DNA of 64,000 nucleotides from Halocalculus aciditolerans (GCF_014647475.1 NZ_BMPG01000003.1:248001-312000), one strand, 5' to 3'. Shown: positions 52,080-62,150, numbered from the stretch's first letter. Notes: generated by a model from the sequence alone, not told the origin. Numbers and translations are program-made.

Positions 52080-54115
52080 CGTTCTCCCTCCGCGCTGTGG
52101 TCGCTCGTGAGGACGAGCGCGCCGTCCTCGCGTACTCCGGCGTCCCACGCGGGCGGGACGACGACCGTGCTCTCTGCCTGTTCGATAACCGCGGGCCCGC
52201 CCACGGTCCGGCTGGGCGGGAGCCCTGCCCGCTCGTAGACCGGTGTTTCGTACACGTGACCGTCGGTGCCGAAGCGTGCCTCACGGAGGCCGGTCTGTGC
52301 CTCGCCGCTCGCTTCGTGCGTGGCTGCGGGTTCGCCGCGCTCGGCCGTCGCGGTCACGCGGAGGTTCACGAGGTCGACTGGCTCTTCCATTCGGTAGCCG
52401 TAGGTCGACTCGTGGGTGTCGTGGAAGCGCTCGGCGACCACACCGGGGTCGAAGGGCGACCCGGTCGGGATTGTCAGCTCGAAGCTCTGTCCGGCGTAGC
52501 GCAGGTCGGCGTGACGTTCGACGACGGCTGTCTCGGGGTTCCGCACGTCCGCGAGCGCGTCCGCCTCCAACTCGTCGTACAGGGCGTCGACGTGCTCGGG
52601 GTCGACGTCGTCGAGCGCCGTCCGGTAGGTTCGGACGGCGTCGTGCTTCTCGTCGGCGGCGAGCAGACCGTAGGCGGAGAGGACGCCGCAGGCCGGTGGG
52701 ACGACGACCGTGCCGACGTTGAGGTCCGCGGCGAGCGCGGCCGCGTGCATCGGGCCGGCACCGCCGAACGCGACGAGACCGAACTGCCGGGGGTCGTGGC
52801 CTCGCTCGACCGTCGCCGAGCGGATGGCCCGAGCCATGTTCGCGTTCGCGACGCGGTAGACGCCGCGAGCCGCCTCGACGGCGCTCTCCAGCCCCGCCTC
52901 GTCGGCGAGGCCTTCGAGGGCGTCGTGGGCTGCCTCGACGTCGAGTGAGAGCTCACCGCCGAGTTCCGTGCTCTCGCCGATGTAGCCGAGGACGAGGTTC
53001 GCGTCCGTGACGGTCGGCTCGGTCCCGCCCTTCCCGTAGCAGGCGGGACCGGGCTCCGCACCGGCGGACCGCGGGCCGACACGGAGCGCGCCGCCGTCGT
53101 CGACCCACGCGATAGAGCCGCCGCCGGCACCGACCGTCGTCACGTCGACCATCGGCGTGCGGACGGGCCGGCCGTTGATTTCCGCGTCGGTCGTGCGCTC
53201 CGCCTCGCCGTCACGGACGAGGCTCACGTCGCTCGACGTCCCGCCCATGTCGAAGGTGACGAGGCCGCGCAGGCCGCGCTCGTCGGCGGTTGCGCCCGCC
53301 GCGGTGCTCGCGCCGACGACGCCAGCGGCCGGCCCGGACATCGAGGTCGTGACCGCGTGCTCGCGGACGGTATCGGCGTCGGCGATACCACCGTTGGACT
53401 GCATCACGAGCGGTTCGGGGAGCCCCGACTCGACGGCTTCGCTCGTGAGACGGCCGAGGTAGCTGTCGATTTTCGGCGTGACGTAGGCGTCGACGACCGT
53501 CGTCGACGTGCGTTCGTACTCGCGGAACTCCGCGAGCACCTCGTGGGAGACCGATATCGGAACGTCGAGCTCCGCGTCCAGAATCTCGGCGACGCGCCGC
53601 TCGTTCGCCGGGTCGGCGTAGGCGTGGAGCAAGCAGACGGCGACGCTCTCGGCGTCGCTCTCACGAATCCGCGCGGCGACGTCGCGGACCGCGTCCTCGC
53701 CGACCGCGGCTTCGACACCGTCGGGCGACGCGCGCTCCGGGAGCTCGAAGCGGCGGCGACGCGGCACGAGCGGGTCGGGTCGCTGCGCGGAGAGGTCGTA
53801 GAGGTCCGGACGGTCCTGCCGGCCGATTTCGAGGACGTCACGGAACCCCTCGGTCGTGACGAGCGCCGTCTTCGCGCCGGTCTCTTCGAGCAGCGCGTTG
53901 ACCGAGACGGTCATCGCGTGCGTGAACTCGTCGACGTCGCTCGGAGCGATGCCCGCGGTCGCACAGGCCTCGTGGATGCCGTCGAGCACGCCGACGCTCT
54001 GATCGGCGGTGCTCGGAACTTTGGCGGTGACGAGGTCGTCGCCGGTCGAGAGCACCACGTCGGTGAACGTGCCGCCGACGTCAGCGCCGATTCGGATGGA
54101 GCTGTCACCCGTCAT
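52076..54115 (-). CDS. hyuA: Hydantoinase A/oxoprolinase family protein (HyuA)
   Basis: The 679-residue subunit has the sugar-kinase-like N-terminal IGADVGGTFTDVVL, the second phosphate-binding motif VTFDMGGTSSDVSLVRDG and VGAGGGSIAWVDDGG, and the C-terminal domain PTGSPFDPGVVAERFHDTHE. It uses ATP to activate an amide or carbonyl. It is translationally coupled with hyuB and follows an Nramp-like transporter gene directly, with no gap (stop codon at 54116-54118, start at 54115). The substrate (hydantoin, 5-oxoproline, N-methylhydantoin or a ketone) cannot be decided from the sequence. N-methylhydantoin would connect to creatinine-type metabolism. Confidence 0.9.
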   Translation of the reverse strand: MTGDSSIRIGADVGGTFTDVVLSTGDDLVTAKVPSTADQSVGVLDGIHEACATAGIAPSDVDEFTHAMTVSVNALLEETGAKTALVTTEGFRDVLEIGRQDRPDLYDLSAQRPDPLVPRRRRFELPERASPDGVEAAVGEDAVRDVAARIRESDAESVAVCLLHAYADPANERRVAEILDAELDVPISVSHEVLAEFREYERTSTTVVDAYVTPKIDSYLGRLTSEAVESGLPEPLVMQSNGGIADADTVREHAVTTSMSGPAAGVVGASTAAGATADERGLRGLVTFDMGGTSSDVSLVRDGEAERTTDAEINGRPVRTPMVDVTTVGAGGGSIAWVDDGGALRVGPRSAGAEPGPACYGKGGTEPTVTDANLVLGYIGESTELGGELSLDVEAAHDALEGLADEAGLESAVEAARGVYRVANANMARAIRSATVERGHDPRQFGLVAFGGAGPMHAAALAADLNVGTVVVPPACGVLSAYGLLAADEKHDAVRTYRTALDDVDPEHVDALYDELEADALADVRNPETAVVERHADLRYAGQSFELTIPTGSPFDPGVVAERFHDTHESTYGYRMEEPVDLVNLRVTATAERGEPAATHEASGEAQTGLREARFGTDGHVYETPVYERAGLPPSRTVGGPAVIEQAESTVVVPPAWDAGVREDGALVLTSDHSAEGER

Positions 54116-55330
54116 CTACACCACCCCGGCGATGGAGAGGAGCGTTCGAATGCCGAGCCAGACGACGACCAGCGTGACGATGGCTCCGAGAACGTTCGAC
54201 CACGTCCCGTTCGTGTGGTCGCCCAGGGTGTCGTCGTCGTTCATCACGTAGATGAGGAAGATGGCGACGATCGGCAGGAGGACGCCGTTCGCCACCTGCG
54301 CGAAGACGATGACCCGGACGGGACTGTAGCCGAGGCCGGAGAAGACGATACCCACGAGGAGAATGGTCCCCCAGACGGCGCGGAAGCGCGTCGAGGTGAG
54401 GTCGTCGTCCCAGCCGAGAGCGCCCGCAGTCGCGTAGGCCCCGGCCAGCGGCGCGGTCGTCGCAGAGGTGAAGCCGGCGGCGAAGATACCGACGCTGAAC
54501 AGCCACTTCGCGTAGGTCCCCGCGAGCGGCTCGAGCTGCTCGGCCATGCGCCCGACGTTCTCGATACTCGTCCCGTTCGGGAACGCCGCTGCCGCGGTCA
54601 CGAGAACGGCGATCGTGATGAGGCCGCCGATAGCGATCGAGAGGACGGTGTCGGTGCGACACTCCGCCAAACCCGCAGGGCCGCTCCAGCGGTCGCTCAC
54701 GCTGGACGCGTGCAGGAAGAGATTATACCCGACGACGGTCGTGCCGACGAGCCCGGTCACGAGGTAGAGCGACCCCCGGGGGATGCCGGGCACGAACCCT
54801 GTCGCGAGCGCGCCCCAGTCCGGGCCGATGAGGATGGCGTCGAGGACGAACGAGACCGCCATCACGATGACGAGACCGACGAGCGTCTTCTCGATATACT
54901 CGTACTTCCCCGTCCAGAGCAGCGCGCCGGCGATGACGCCCATCACCGGCCCCCAGACGTTGGAGCTAACGCCGGTGATGACTTCGAGGCCGGCCGCGCC
55001 GCCGAGGATATTCCCCGCCTCGTAGGCGGCCGTTCCGACACCGATCGCCGAGATGACGAGCGCGATACTCACCCACTGCGCGACGTCGCTATCGAACCGG
55101 TCTCGCAGGCCCTCACCGAGTCCCTTGCCGGTGACGAGACCGAGTCGAGCGCTCATCTCCTGAAGGACGATCGTCGCGACGATGGAGAACGCAATCGTCC
55201 ACGCTAACGCGTAGCCGAACGACGCCCCGGTGACGCTCGCCGTCGTCACAGTCCCGGGGCCGATGAACGCCGCGGCCACCATCGCGCCGGGACCGATGCT
55301 CTTCAACCGTTCAATGACAGCCGTGCCCAT
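54116..55330 (-). CDS. Nramp-superfamily transporter without the metal-binding motif
   Basis: The 404-residue membrane protein has about 11 helices in the Nramp (LeuT-fold) pattern. The first helix reads AAAFIGPGTVTTASVTGAS where metal-transporting Nramps have the DPGN metal site, so the Asp is Gly and the Asn is Thr. The sixth-helix region is VGYNLFLHASSVS instead of the MPH motif. It is therefore unlikely to carry Mn or Fe in the usual way and may import an organic solute. Direct contact with hyuA suggests uptake of the hydantoinase substrate or a partner ion. ATG 55330 is used; 55345 is possible. Confidence 0.82.
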   Translation of the reverse strand: MGTAVIERLKSIGPGAMVAAAFIGPGTVTTASVTGASFGYALAWTIAFSIVATIVLQEMSARLGLVTGKGLGEGLRDRFDSDVAQWVSIALVISAIGVGTAAYEAGNILGGAAGLEVITGVSSNVWGPVMGVIAGALLWTGKYEYIEKTLVGLVIVMAVSFVLDAILIGPDWGALATGFVPGIPRGSLYLVTGLVGTTVVGYNLFLHASSVSDRWSGPAGLAECRTDTVLSIAIGGLITIAVLVTAAAAFPNGTSIENVGRMAEQLEPLAGTYAKWLFSVGIFAAGFTSATTAPLAGAYATAGALGWDDDLTSTRFRAVWGTILLVGIVFSGLGYSPVRVIVFAQVANGVLLPIVAIFLIYVMNDDDTLGDHTNGTWSNVLGAIVTLVVVWLGIRTLLSIAGVV

Positions 55331-55435
55331 GAGGGAATCTACCACTACTCGTGAGAGAGAGATTGAAAAGGATTGTTAAGATTCGGATATGAATCGTTCA
55401 TACGACTTCACACGCTCTGTGGCCACTGCTCGTGC

Positions 55436-55987
55436 CTACGGCCGACGCTCCCTGACGAGCACCTTCGAAACGCCTTCCTCGACCTCGACGCCGAAGGAGA
55501 CCTCGGTCGTGCTCTTGCGGATGAAACGCATCATGAACCAGCGCATCTCCTCCGACGGGAAGACGATGTGGTACGTATCTCCCTCTGCGCGTCGGACGGT
55601 GAGGAACCCACAGAGCGCGAGCCAATCGAGGAGTTCACCGACGTCGTCGAAGCGCTCAGCGTACTCGTGTGCGTGGTACTCCGAAACGCGATCAACCGTC
55701 TCGATGAACGCCTCCTCGGGGTCGTCGACGTCGACAGTGTCGAGGAAGGCGTGGAGGAAGTCCACGTCGAGGAGGACGTGCTCGCCGCCCGCCAGCATCC
55801 GATGATACTCCGAGAGGTTCTCGTCGCTCTCGGTCTCGGCCGCCGTCGCCGCCTCGAAGTTCGTCGCATAGAACGACAGCGCCCGTCTGACGACCTCGCT
55901 CTGGGCGGCGTCAGTCCGTTCGACGAGGTCGGTAAGCGCCGCCTTCGCATCGGCGTCGAGTGAGACCGTCACCCGCTCCTGTGGCAT
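55436..55987 (-). CDS. Ribbon-helix-helix (CopG/Arc) regulator-like protein
   Basis: The 183-residue protein begins MPQERVTVSLDADAKAALTD and continues QSEVVRRALSFY, the beta-strand and two helices of a ribbon-helix-helix DNA-binding domain (residues 1-45). The remaining 140 residues are an unknown domain rich in Asp and Glu with SEYHRMLAGGEHVLLDVDFL; similar two-part proteins occur in haloarchaea. ATG 55987 is selected because the RHH strand starts there; the frame is open to 56023. It lies 105 bases before the Nramp-like gene and may control the hydantoinase operon. Confidence 0.75.
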   Translation of the reverse strand: MPQERVTVSLDADAKAALTDLVERTDAAQSEVVRRALSFYATNFEAATAAETESDENLSEYHRMLAGGEHVLLDVDFLHAFLDTVDVDDPEEAFIETVDRVSEYHAHEYAERFDDVGELLDWLALCGFLTVRRAEGDTYHIVFPSEEMRWFMMRFIRKSTTEVSFGVEVEEGVSKVLVRERRP

Positions 55988-56369
55988 GCCTCTCCGAAGC
56001 ACGCCGGTGTGCCTATACCTCACGGTTCCTGTGCAGGGCCTGCGTCGTTGGCTGTGACACCGGCGAGCTCCCCCCCACAGGAGTCCCCCGCCCCCTCATC
56101 GGAGTCCGAACCACGGACGGCGAAGCAGCAACGATTCACGCGGACGCGGTCGGCGTCGAGAGTTCGACCGCCGCCGTCGACACTGTCGAATCCGCCGCTC
56201 GCCTCACCGACACCCCGCCACCGACGGGACACCCTTCCCCGCCAAACACCTCCTCGAGCATCGACGAAACACACCCCGTGACTCCGTCGACCCGGGGGCT
56301 CCGTGGGTCGGTAACCGACCCCCAACGTGAGGACGTCCCGCGCGTTAGCCGGAAGAGGACGTCGATCGC
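55988..56369. other. 382-base gap, no recognised gene
   Basis: The gap between the RHH gene and the convergent end of the next IclR gene is C-rich on the plus strand and gives no protein pattern. The first 50 bases hold CTATACCTCA, which read on the minus strand (TGAGGTATAG) is a weak TATA-like element for the RHH gene. Confidence 0.45.
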
Positions 56370-57131
56370 TCACGAGAGGGACACGCGGAGTTCGTATTCG
56401 TTCGTGATTCCGAGGAGTATCTGAGGGAGCTCATCGGTGAAGCGGTCACCGCGTAGTCGATTCGACGGGCCCGAGACACTGAATGCGCCGATAACGTCAC
56501 CGCCGTCGCTCATAACCGGTGCCCCGACGGCGTTAACGCCGTCAATCTGTTCCTCTCGGTTGAACGCATAGCCGCGTTCTCTGATGGTCTCGATGGTTTC
56601 ACGGAGTCGCTGCGGCGACGTTATCGTCTCAGCTGTCTGGCGTTCGAGGCCAGTCTTGATGATCCGGTCGACTTTTTCCTGTGGGAGGAAGGCGAGGAGC
56701 GCTTTCCCCCCCGCGGTGGCGTGCAGCGGGATTCGCTTACCGATGGTTGAGCGTGTCCAGACGCTATGTTTTCCGGGAGCGGTGTAGAGGTAGATCCCTC
56801 GACCGCCTTCCTCAACGATGAAGGTGGAGCGACACCCGCTCTCCTCCGCGAGCATGTGTGTGTATTCTTCCGCACTCACGTACGTCTCCTTTCGCGTGCG
56901 GGCTTGCTCACCGAGTGCGAGGAATTTCAGTGCGAGGTAGTAGGTCCGGTCCTCTCGAACGAGATATCCTTCTTCGGAGAGGGTGTTCAGATATCGATGT
57001 GCGGTGCTCGTGCTGACATCCAGCTGATTTGCGATTTGTGCAGGAGTGGCGCCGCTATTAGAGAGAACCCATTCTAATATCTCGAATGCGTTCTCAATCG
57101 TGGTCAGCGTCTCTGAATTCTCTCCCGGCAT
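56370..57131 (-). CDS. IclR-family transcriptional regulator
   Basis: The 253-residue protein has a winged helix (PAQIANQLDVSTSTAHRYLN, about residues 30-50) and the IclR sensor domain with HATAGGKALLAFL and, near the end, FSVSGPSNRLRGD. ATG 57131 (MPGENSET) fits IclR N-termini; the upstream in-frame sequence to 57209 is hydrophobic and unlikely. It is transcribed divergently from the peptide-importer operon that starts at 57448, with a palindrome in the gap, so it probably controls that operon. It is the third IclR gene in the window and is clearly a different protein from the one at 17993. Confidence 0.9.
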   Translation of the reverse strand: MPGENSETLTTIENAFEILEWVLSNSGATPAQIANQLDVSTSTAHRYLNTLSEEGYLVREDRTYYLALKFLALGEQARTRKETYVSAEEYTHMLAEESGCRSTFIVEEGGRGIYLYTAPGKHSVWTRSTIGKRIPLHATAGGKALLAFLPQEKVDRIIKTGLERQTAETITSPQRLRETIETIRERGYAFNREEQIDGVNAVGAPVMSDGGDVIGAFSVSGPSNRLRGDRFTDELPQILLGITNEYELRVSLS

Positions 57132-57447
57132 CCCGTCTTCACTCTCGATGACCACCAGAATAAGAGTACCGCATACTGGGATTAATAAATCTAGGACAGT
57201 ACTCGCCACTCAATTCTAAACCGGTACGAGAGCAGTATCTTCGTGAACATACCTCGACTTCGAGTAGATCTAATCGCAGTTGAGTCAATAGATACTTCCC
57301 ACGTAATGTGGCGATTTAGTATAATTCCCAGAATGTGAATTATTGGGTGTTGTCTGGGGAGAAATCAAACCGATATAGTCGCATAACACGGGTGATATTA
57401 ATGGTAACATACTTGTTATTAGAGGTGGTGGGTGGTACCACGACACA
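57132..57447. other. AT-rich divergent promoter region
   Basis: The gap between the IclR gene and the Dpp operon has no gene. It holds the palindrome at 57321-57343 and a TATA-like ATACTTGTTATTA at about 57409-57421, 27-40 bases before the dppA-type start. A minus-strand TATTAATCCCAG-like stretch near 57180 may serve the IclR gene. Confidence 0.45.
57321..57343. promoter_or_regulatory. Inverted repeat ATAATTC-N9-GAATTAT in the divergent gap
   Basis: Exact 7-base arms with a 9-base spacer, 105 bases before the binding-protein start at 57448 and 190 bases before the IclR start. It is the best palindrome in the gap and a candidate IclR operator. Confidence 0.4.
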
Positions 57448-59079
57448 ATGGACGACCAAGCAATTACACGTCGCGAAGTCCTCGCGGCGACCGGCGCGGC
57501 AGTTCCTATCGGGCTCGCCGGTTGTTCCAGTAATGGCGGCGAAACGACGACGGGCGATGGGACGAGCACCGGCGACGGAACGACAGAGACTACCACTTCG
57601 ACAACAGCAACGCTGAACGTCGGGCAGTCCCTCCAGCCGACACGGTTTGACCCGATACTTCAGTTCTCGAATCCCGATGCACTAGTCGGAAATCGGATTT
57701 TCAGCAATCTCTACACCTACACGGAGGGAACTGACACGACGACCGACATCGCGAAATCGGCTCCTGAGATTACGCGGGATAACACGCGCTATGTCATTCC
57801 GCTCCGGGAAGACGTCTCCTTCCACAATGGAGACCCACTGACTGCCGAAGACGTCACGTATTCTTTCCTCGCACCTATCGAGGAGGAGACACCACTCGCC
57901 GGCATCTTCTCGGTCATCGATAGCGCCACCGCGGTTGACGAACACACTGTCCAGTTCGACCTCGAGTATCCGTTCGCGATGTTTGACGACCTCCTCACCC
58001 ACCAGATCGTTCCGAAGGAGGTGCGCGAAGAAGACCCTCAGGCGTTCAACACCGAACAACCGATCGGCTCCGGACCGTTCCGGTTCGTCGATTGGGAGGA
58101 GAGTTCCTACGTCCAACTCGAACGCTGGGATGACTACTGGGGTGATCCAAATCCGAACCTCTCGGAGGTTCGCTTCGTTCCGATCACCGAATCGACGACG
58201 CGCGTAACCGAACTCAACACGGGGAGTCAGGACATCATCGAGACGATTCCCCCAAAACTGTGGACAACCGTCGAGGGGATGGAGAACGCGAGTATCGCTT
58301 CCGTCGAGAGCATCGGTTACTTCTACGCCGCGTTCAACATGAACGAGGGGCCGACGACCGACCTCAAAGTCCGCGAAGCCATCGACTACAGCTTCTCGAT
58401 GGACGATGCGGTTCAGCGCTTCATCGAACCGACCGGGCTCCGCCAGTACAGCCCGATGCCTGGCCCGATTAACGAGGATTGGGATTTCCCCGTCGACCAG
58501 TGGACCGATATTCCCAATGACAAAGATATCGCGGAGGCGGAACGGCTCTTCTCGGAGGCCGGCGTCCCCTCCGATTGGAATTGCAAGATCATCGTTCCCC
58601 CCGACGACAACCGCGAGAACATCGGGGTCTCCATCGCGAACGGCATCAAGGAGGCGGGTTACAATGCGAACGTCCAACGTCTCGACTGGGGGACGTTACT
58701 CAGCCAGGCGTACACCGGGAACGCAGACGACTACAACATGTACATCCTCGGCTGGGTCCGCTACCCGGACCCGGACGATTTCATGTACAACCTCTTCCAC
58801 ACTGACGCGGCCGGCGTCAACCAAGGGGTCTACTACGAGAACGAGGAAGTCATGAACCAGATCGAGCAAGCGCGTCGCTCCGTCGACCGCGCAGAACGCA
58901 AGGAACTCTACACGAACGCGATCACGACGATCCTCGAAGACAAAGTTCACCTCCCCTCGTTCAACTACAAGAACGCCTACGGTGTCCGTTCGAGCGTGTC
59001 GGATTTCTCTATCCATCCCGTCTCACCGATTAACCCGCGTCTGGTTACTGACTACAGCAACGTCTCGACGTCGAATTAG
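57448..59079 (+). CDS. Family 5 ABC substrate-binding lipoprotein (DppA/OppA-like, Tat)
   Basis: The 543-residue protein carries a twin-arginine signal (ITRREVLAATGAAVPIG) and lipobox LAGCSS, a Thr/Gly linker and a family 5 peptide-binding body. Conserved segments are VGNRIFSNLYTYTEG, VTYSFLAP, IGSGPFRFVDWE and the C-terminal LYTNAITTILEDKVHLPSFNYKNAYGV. These proteins bind peptides, and also nickel, glutathione, opines or hydantoin-like compounds. It leads a five-gene importer operon that is followed by an M20 peptidase gene, which suggests import of an N-acyl amino acid or a small peptide. Confidence 0.9.
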   Translation: MDDQAITRREVLAATGAAVPIGLAGCSSNGGETTTGDGTSTGDGTTETTTSTTATLNVGQSLQPTRFDPILQFSNPDALVGNRIFSNLYTYTEGTDTTTDIAKSAPEITRDNTRYVIPLREDVSFHNGDPLTAEDVTYSFLAPIEEETPLAGIFSVIDSATAVDEHTVQFDLEYPFAMFDDLLTHQIVPKEVREEDPQAFNTEQPIGSGPFRFVDWEESSYVQLERWDDYWGDPNPNLSEVRFVPITESTTRVTELNTGSQDIIETIPPKLWTTVEGMENASIASVESIGYFYAAFNMNEGPTTDLKVREAIDYSFSMDDAVQRFIEPTGLRQYSPMPGPINEDWDFPVDQWTDIPNDKDIAEAERLFSEAGVPSDWNCKIIVPPDDNRENIGVSIANGIKEAGYNANVQRLDWGTLLSQAYTGNADDYNMYILGWVRYPDPDDFMYNLFHTDAAGVNQGVYYENEEVMNQIEQARRSVDRAERKELYTNAITTILEDKVHLPSFNYKNAYGVRSSVSDFSIHPVSPINPRLVTDYSNVSTSN

Positions 59080-59099
59080 GACGACGATACCCGCCAACT

Positions 59100-60101
59100 A
59101 TGAGCTTAGCCAGGTATATCACGCGACGTCTCGGGCAGTCCGTCTTCACGCTGCTCGGCGTCGTCACTCTCACGTTCCTCCTTGTCAACGCTGCCCCGGG
59201 CGACCCCGTCCGAATCTTCATCGGACCGAGCGCTGATGCCTCGACGGTCGCCGCGATCAGAGCGAAGTTCGGGCTCAACCAGCCCTTGCACATTCGCTAC
59301 GTGAAATACCTCATCAGCGTCGTCCAAGGGGACCTCGGTCAGAGTATCAACTACCGGGTTCCGGTCACACAGAAAATCCTCGAGCGACTCCCTGCGACAC
59401 TCTTAGTCGTTGCGTCCAGTTTCACGTTCGCGATCGTGACTGCCGTTCCGATCGGTGTTCTCTCCGCGAAACGCCGCAATCACTTCTCCGATCACGTGTT
59501 TCGCGTCTTCGGTCTCATCGGGGTCAGCACGCCGAGTTTCTGGATCGGACTCCTGCTCATCATCCTCTTCACCTACCACCTCGGTCTCCTTCCGGCGACC
59601 GGGCTCGTGATGCCGTGGGCATCACCAGCCGAGGTCGATCATGCGGCGTCTCAACTCGACGTCCTGTATCAGTGTGCGTTGCATCTCATCATGCCGACGC
59701 TGACACTCGGGACGCTCCAGATGGCCGCCATAATGCGAATCGAGCGATCCTCGATGCTCGAGGAGCTCAACCAGGAGTACATGACACTCGCTCGCGCGTT
59801 CGGCGTCTCCGAGTGGAAGATGCTCTGGCGACACGCGTTCCAGAACGCCCAGCTTCCGGTGCTGACGGTGATCGGGCTACAGCTGACGACCGCTCTCGGC
59901 GGTTCCGTCCTCACGGAGACAGTCTTCAGCATCAACGGGATGGGGACACTCATCATTACGGGCGTGAACGCACGCGACTACCCGCTCATCCTCGGGTCGA
60001 CGCTCTTCTACGCGACGATGTTCGTGGTCGGCGTCCTGATTACGGACATCCTCTACGCGTATCTCGACCCCCGTATCTCCTACGGAGGTGAGGGGCAGTG
60101 A
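59100..60101 (+). CDS. dppB: Peptide-type ABC permease DppB
   Basis: The 333-residue membrane protein starts LARYITRRLGQSVFTLLGVV, the standard DppB/OppB opening helix, followed by the extracellular loop with GDLGQSINYRVPV and the EAA loop MLEELNQEYMTLARAFGVSE near residue 220. It follows the binding-protein gene by 20 bases and overlaps dppC by four. It forms the channel together with DppC. Confidence 0.92.
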   Translation: MSLARYITRRLGQSVFTLLGVVTLTFLLVNAAPGDPVRIFIGPSADASTVAAIRAKFGLNQPLHIRYVKYLISVVQGDLGQSINYRVPVTQKILERLPATLLVVASSFTFAIVTAVPIGVLSAKRRNHFSDHVFRVFGLIGVSTPSFWIGLLLIILFTYHLGLLPATGLVMPWASPAEVDHAASQLDVLYQCALHLIMPTLTLGTLQMAAIMRIERSSMLEELNQEYMTLARAFGVSEWKMLWRHAFQNAQLPVLTVIGLQLTTALGGSVLTETVFSINGMGTLIITGVNARDYPLILGSTLFYATMFVVGVLITDILYAYLDPRISYGGEGQ

Positions 60102-61036
60102 GCGATACGGACGACTCGACGCACGTGCCGCCCTCCAAATGGAGTGAGGCGACAGCACAACTCAAGCGGAGCTCGACGTCCCGGTGGGGACTGTACATCA
60201 TCTGTATCGTTATCGCCGTATCCGTCTGGGCGTTCATCGACGGAGTCCTCCTCAACTACTACGTCGCCAAGACGTACTGGTACAGCCCGATCACGGCTCC
60301 GACAGGCTCTCGTGCACTCCTCCCGCCGGTCGGTATCACGAACCAGTTCGGAACAGGCACGTGGGCGCACCCACTCGGAACTGACCATCGCGGTCGCGAC
60401 ATCCTCGTCCGCCTCGTCTACGGCACCCGGGTTGCGATTCAGGTCGGAATCATCGCGACCGGTATTGGAGCCGTCGCCGGCACGCTTATCGGTGCGGTAT
60501 CTGGGTACTACGGCGGCTGGATCGACGACGTCCTCCAGCGGCTCGTCGAGACGTTCTACGCGATCCCGTTCATCGTGCTGATGATCGCGATTATGGCCGC
60601 ATTCGGGCGCGATCTCTGGATCGCTATTGTCGGTGTGAGCGTCATCACAACGCCGGTGTTTGCACGGCTCATCCGCTCGGAGGTACTCAGCGTGCGCGAG
60701 AAAGAGTACATCGAGGCCGCGAAGGCCGCAGGCATCCGGGATCGGAACATCATCTGGCGACACGTCATCCCGAACAGCCTCACTCCGGTGCTGGTGCAGG
60801 CGACGCTCCAGATCGGTGTGAACATTCTCATCGTCGCGGCGCTCTCGTTCCTTGGGTTCGGCGCGCAGCCGCCGACGCCGTCCTGGGGGGCGATGCTCGC
60901 CCAGTCGCGAACGTACATGCTTCCCGACCCGTGGTTCAGCATCTGGCCCGGTCTCGCGATTCTCGTGACCGTCGTCGGATTCAACCTCATCGGTGACGGG
61001 CTCCGTGACGCGTTCGATCCGCGATTGAACGACTAA
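60098..61036 (+). CDS. dppC: Peptide-type ABC permease DppC
   Basis: The 312-residue permease has an N-terminal cytosolic tail, a first helix GLYIICIVIAVSVWAFIDG, the loop HPLGTDHRGRDILVRLVYG that is conserved in DppC/OppC, and the EAA loop VREKEYIEAAKAAGIRDRNI. The start codon at 60098 is GTG, inside the 4-base overlap with dppB. It ends 13 bases before the first ATPase gene. Confidence 0.92.
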   Translation: MSDTDDSTHVPPSKWSEATAQLKRSSTSRWGLYIICIVIAVSVWAFIDGVLLNYYVAKTYWYSPITAPTGSRALLPPVGITNQFGTGTWAHPLGTDHRGRDILVRLVYGTRVAIQVGIIATGIGAVAGTLIGAVSGYYGGWIDDVLQRLVETFYAIPFIVLMIAIMAAFGRDLWIAIVGVSVITTPVFARLIRSEVLSVREKEYIEAAKAAGIRDRNIIWRHVIPNSLTPVLVQATLQIGVNILIVAALSFLGFGAQPPTPSWGAMLAQSRTYMLPDPWFSIWPGLAILVTVVGFNLIGDGLRDAFDPRLND

Positions 61037-61049
61037 GACACGAATACAC

Positions 61050-62150
61050 ATGACTGACACTCCACTATTGACGGTAGAGAATTTACAGACACAGTTCGAG
61101 ACGGACGCAGGTACCGTGCGCGCAGTCGACGGTGTGTCGTTCACCGTCGAGCACGGCGAGATTGTCGGTCTCGTCGGCGAGTCGGGAGCCGGGAAGAGCG
61201 TCGCGATTCGGAGTCTCCTCCGACTCATCAATGCACCCGGTCGGATAGTCGGTGGTGAGGTCACCTTCGACGGCCAAACCATCATCGGGTTCGAGGACGA
61301 GCCGGACGCAGACAGCGAGCCCGTCCAGTGCGACGAGATGCTCACGGAATCCGAGATGCGCTCGCAGATCCGTGGCAACGAGATCGCACTCATCTTCCAG
61401 GATCCGATGGAGAGCCTGAACCCCGTGTTCACCATCGGCGAGCAGCTCTGCGAGGTCATCCAGATTAACCGCGGGTTCTCCGAAACGGAAGCCCGTGAGT
61501 ACGCGATCGATACTCTCCGCGAGGTCGGAATCCCGCAGCCGAAGGAGCGATTCGATGACTACCCCCACGAGTTCAGCGGCGGGATGCGTCAGCGCGTCCT
61601 CATCGCGATGGCGTTGGGTTGCCAGCCGAAGCTCATCGTTGCCGACGAACCAACGACCGCGCTCGACGTGACGGTCGAAGGCCAGATCCTCGATCTCGTC
61701 TACGACCTGCAAGAGAAGTACGACACGAGCTTCCTCTGGGTGACTCACGACATGGGGATCGTCGCGGAAATCTGCGACCGCGTCAACGTCATGTACCTCG
61801 GAGAGGTCGTCGAGCGCGCGGCCGTCGACGACCTCTTCTACGACCCGCAACACCCCTACACGAAGGCGCTCTTGAACTCGATACCGCGCCCCGACGTGGC
61901 GATGAGTGACCTCCAGCCGCTCGAAGGGACGATGCCCGAGCCGATTAACCCACCCGCTGGATGCCGATTCCACGACCGGTGTTCGGACGCACGAGAAGTC
62001 TGTACACGGGTTCATCCGGACCTGAAAGAGGTCTCGGACGACGGGCAGTGCGCCGCCTGCCTGAAGCACGACGTGTTCGACGCGGGCTACGAGGCGAGCC
62101 CGGTGTTCACTCGTGGTGCGGCGAGTACGGAGGGATCGGCCCGTGAATAG
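61050..62150 (+). CDS. dppD: Peptide-type ABC ATPase DppD
   Basis: The 366-residue ATPase has Walker [17 protein letters not shown]-loop [18 protein letters not shown], signature [15 protein letters not shown], Walker [15 protein letters not shown] and switch His in [13 protein letters not shown]. The C-terminal oligopeptide-transporter extension has [19 protein letters not shown] and QCAACLKHD, a Cys set that can carry an iron-sulphur cluster in this family. An insertion after the Walker A region ([18 protein letters not shown]) lengthens the protein relative to the usual 330. It overlaps the next gene by eight bases. Confidence 0.92.
   Translation: MTDTPLLTVENLQTQFETDAGTVRAVDGVSFTVEHGEIVGLVGESGAGKSVAIRSLLRLINAPGRIVGGEVTFDGQTIIGFEDEPDADSEPVQCDEMLTESEMRSQIRGNEIALIFQDPMESLNPVFTIGEQLCEVIQINRGFSETEAREYAIDTLREVGIPQPKERFDDYPHEFSGGMRQRVLIAMALGCQPKLIVADEPTTALDVTVEGQILDLVYDLQEKYDTSFLWVTHDMGIVAEICDRVNVMYLGEVVERAAVDDLFYDPQHPYTKALLNSIPRPDVAMSDLQPLEGTMPEPINPPAGCRFHDRCSDAREVCTRVHPDLKEVSDDGQCAACLKHDVFDAGYEASPVFTRGAASTEGSARE

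Noticed and set aside
53357-55207. A 616-codon plus-strand open frame across hyuA and the Nramp-like gene
   Set aside because: It lies antisense to two well-supported genes and has a low-complexity charged composition.
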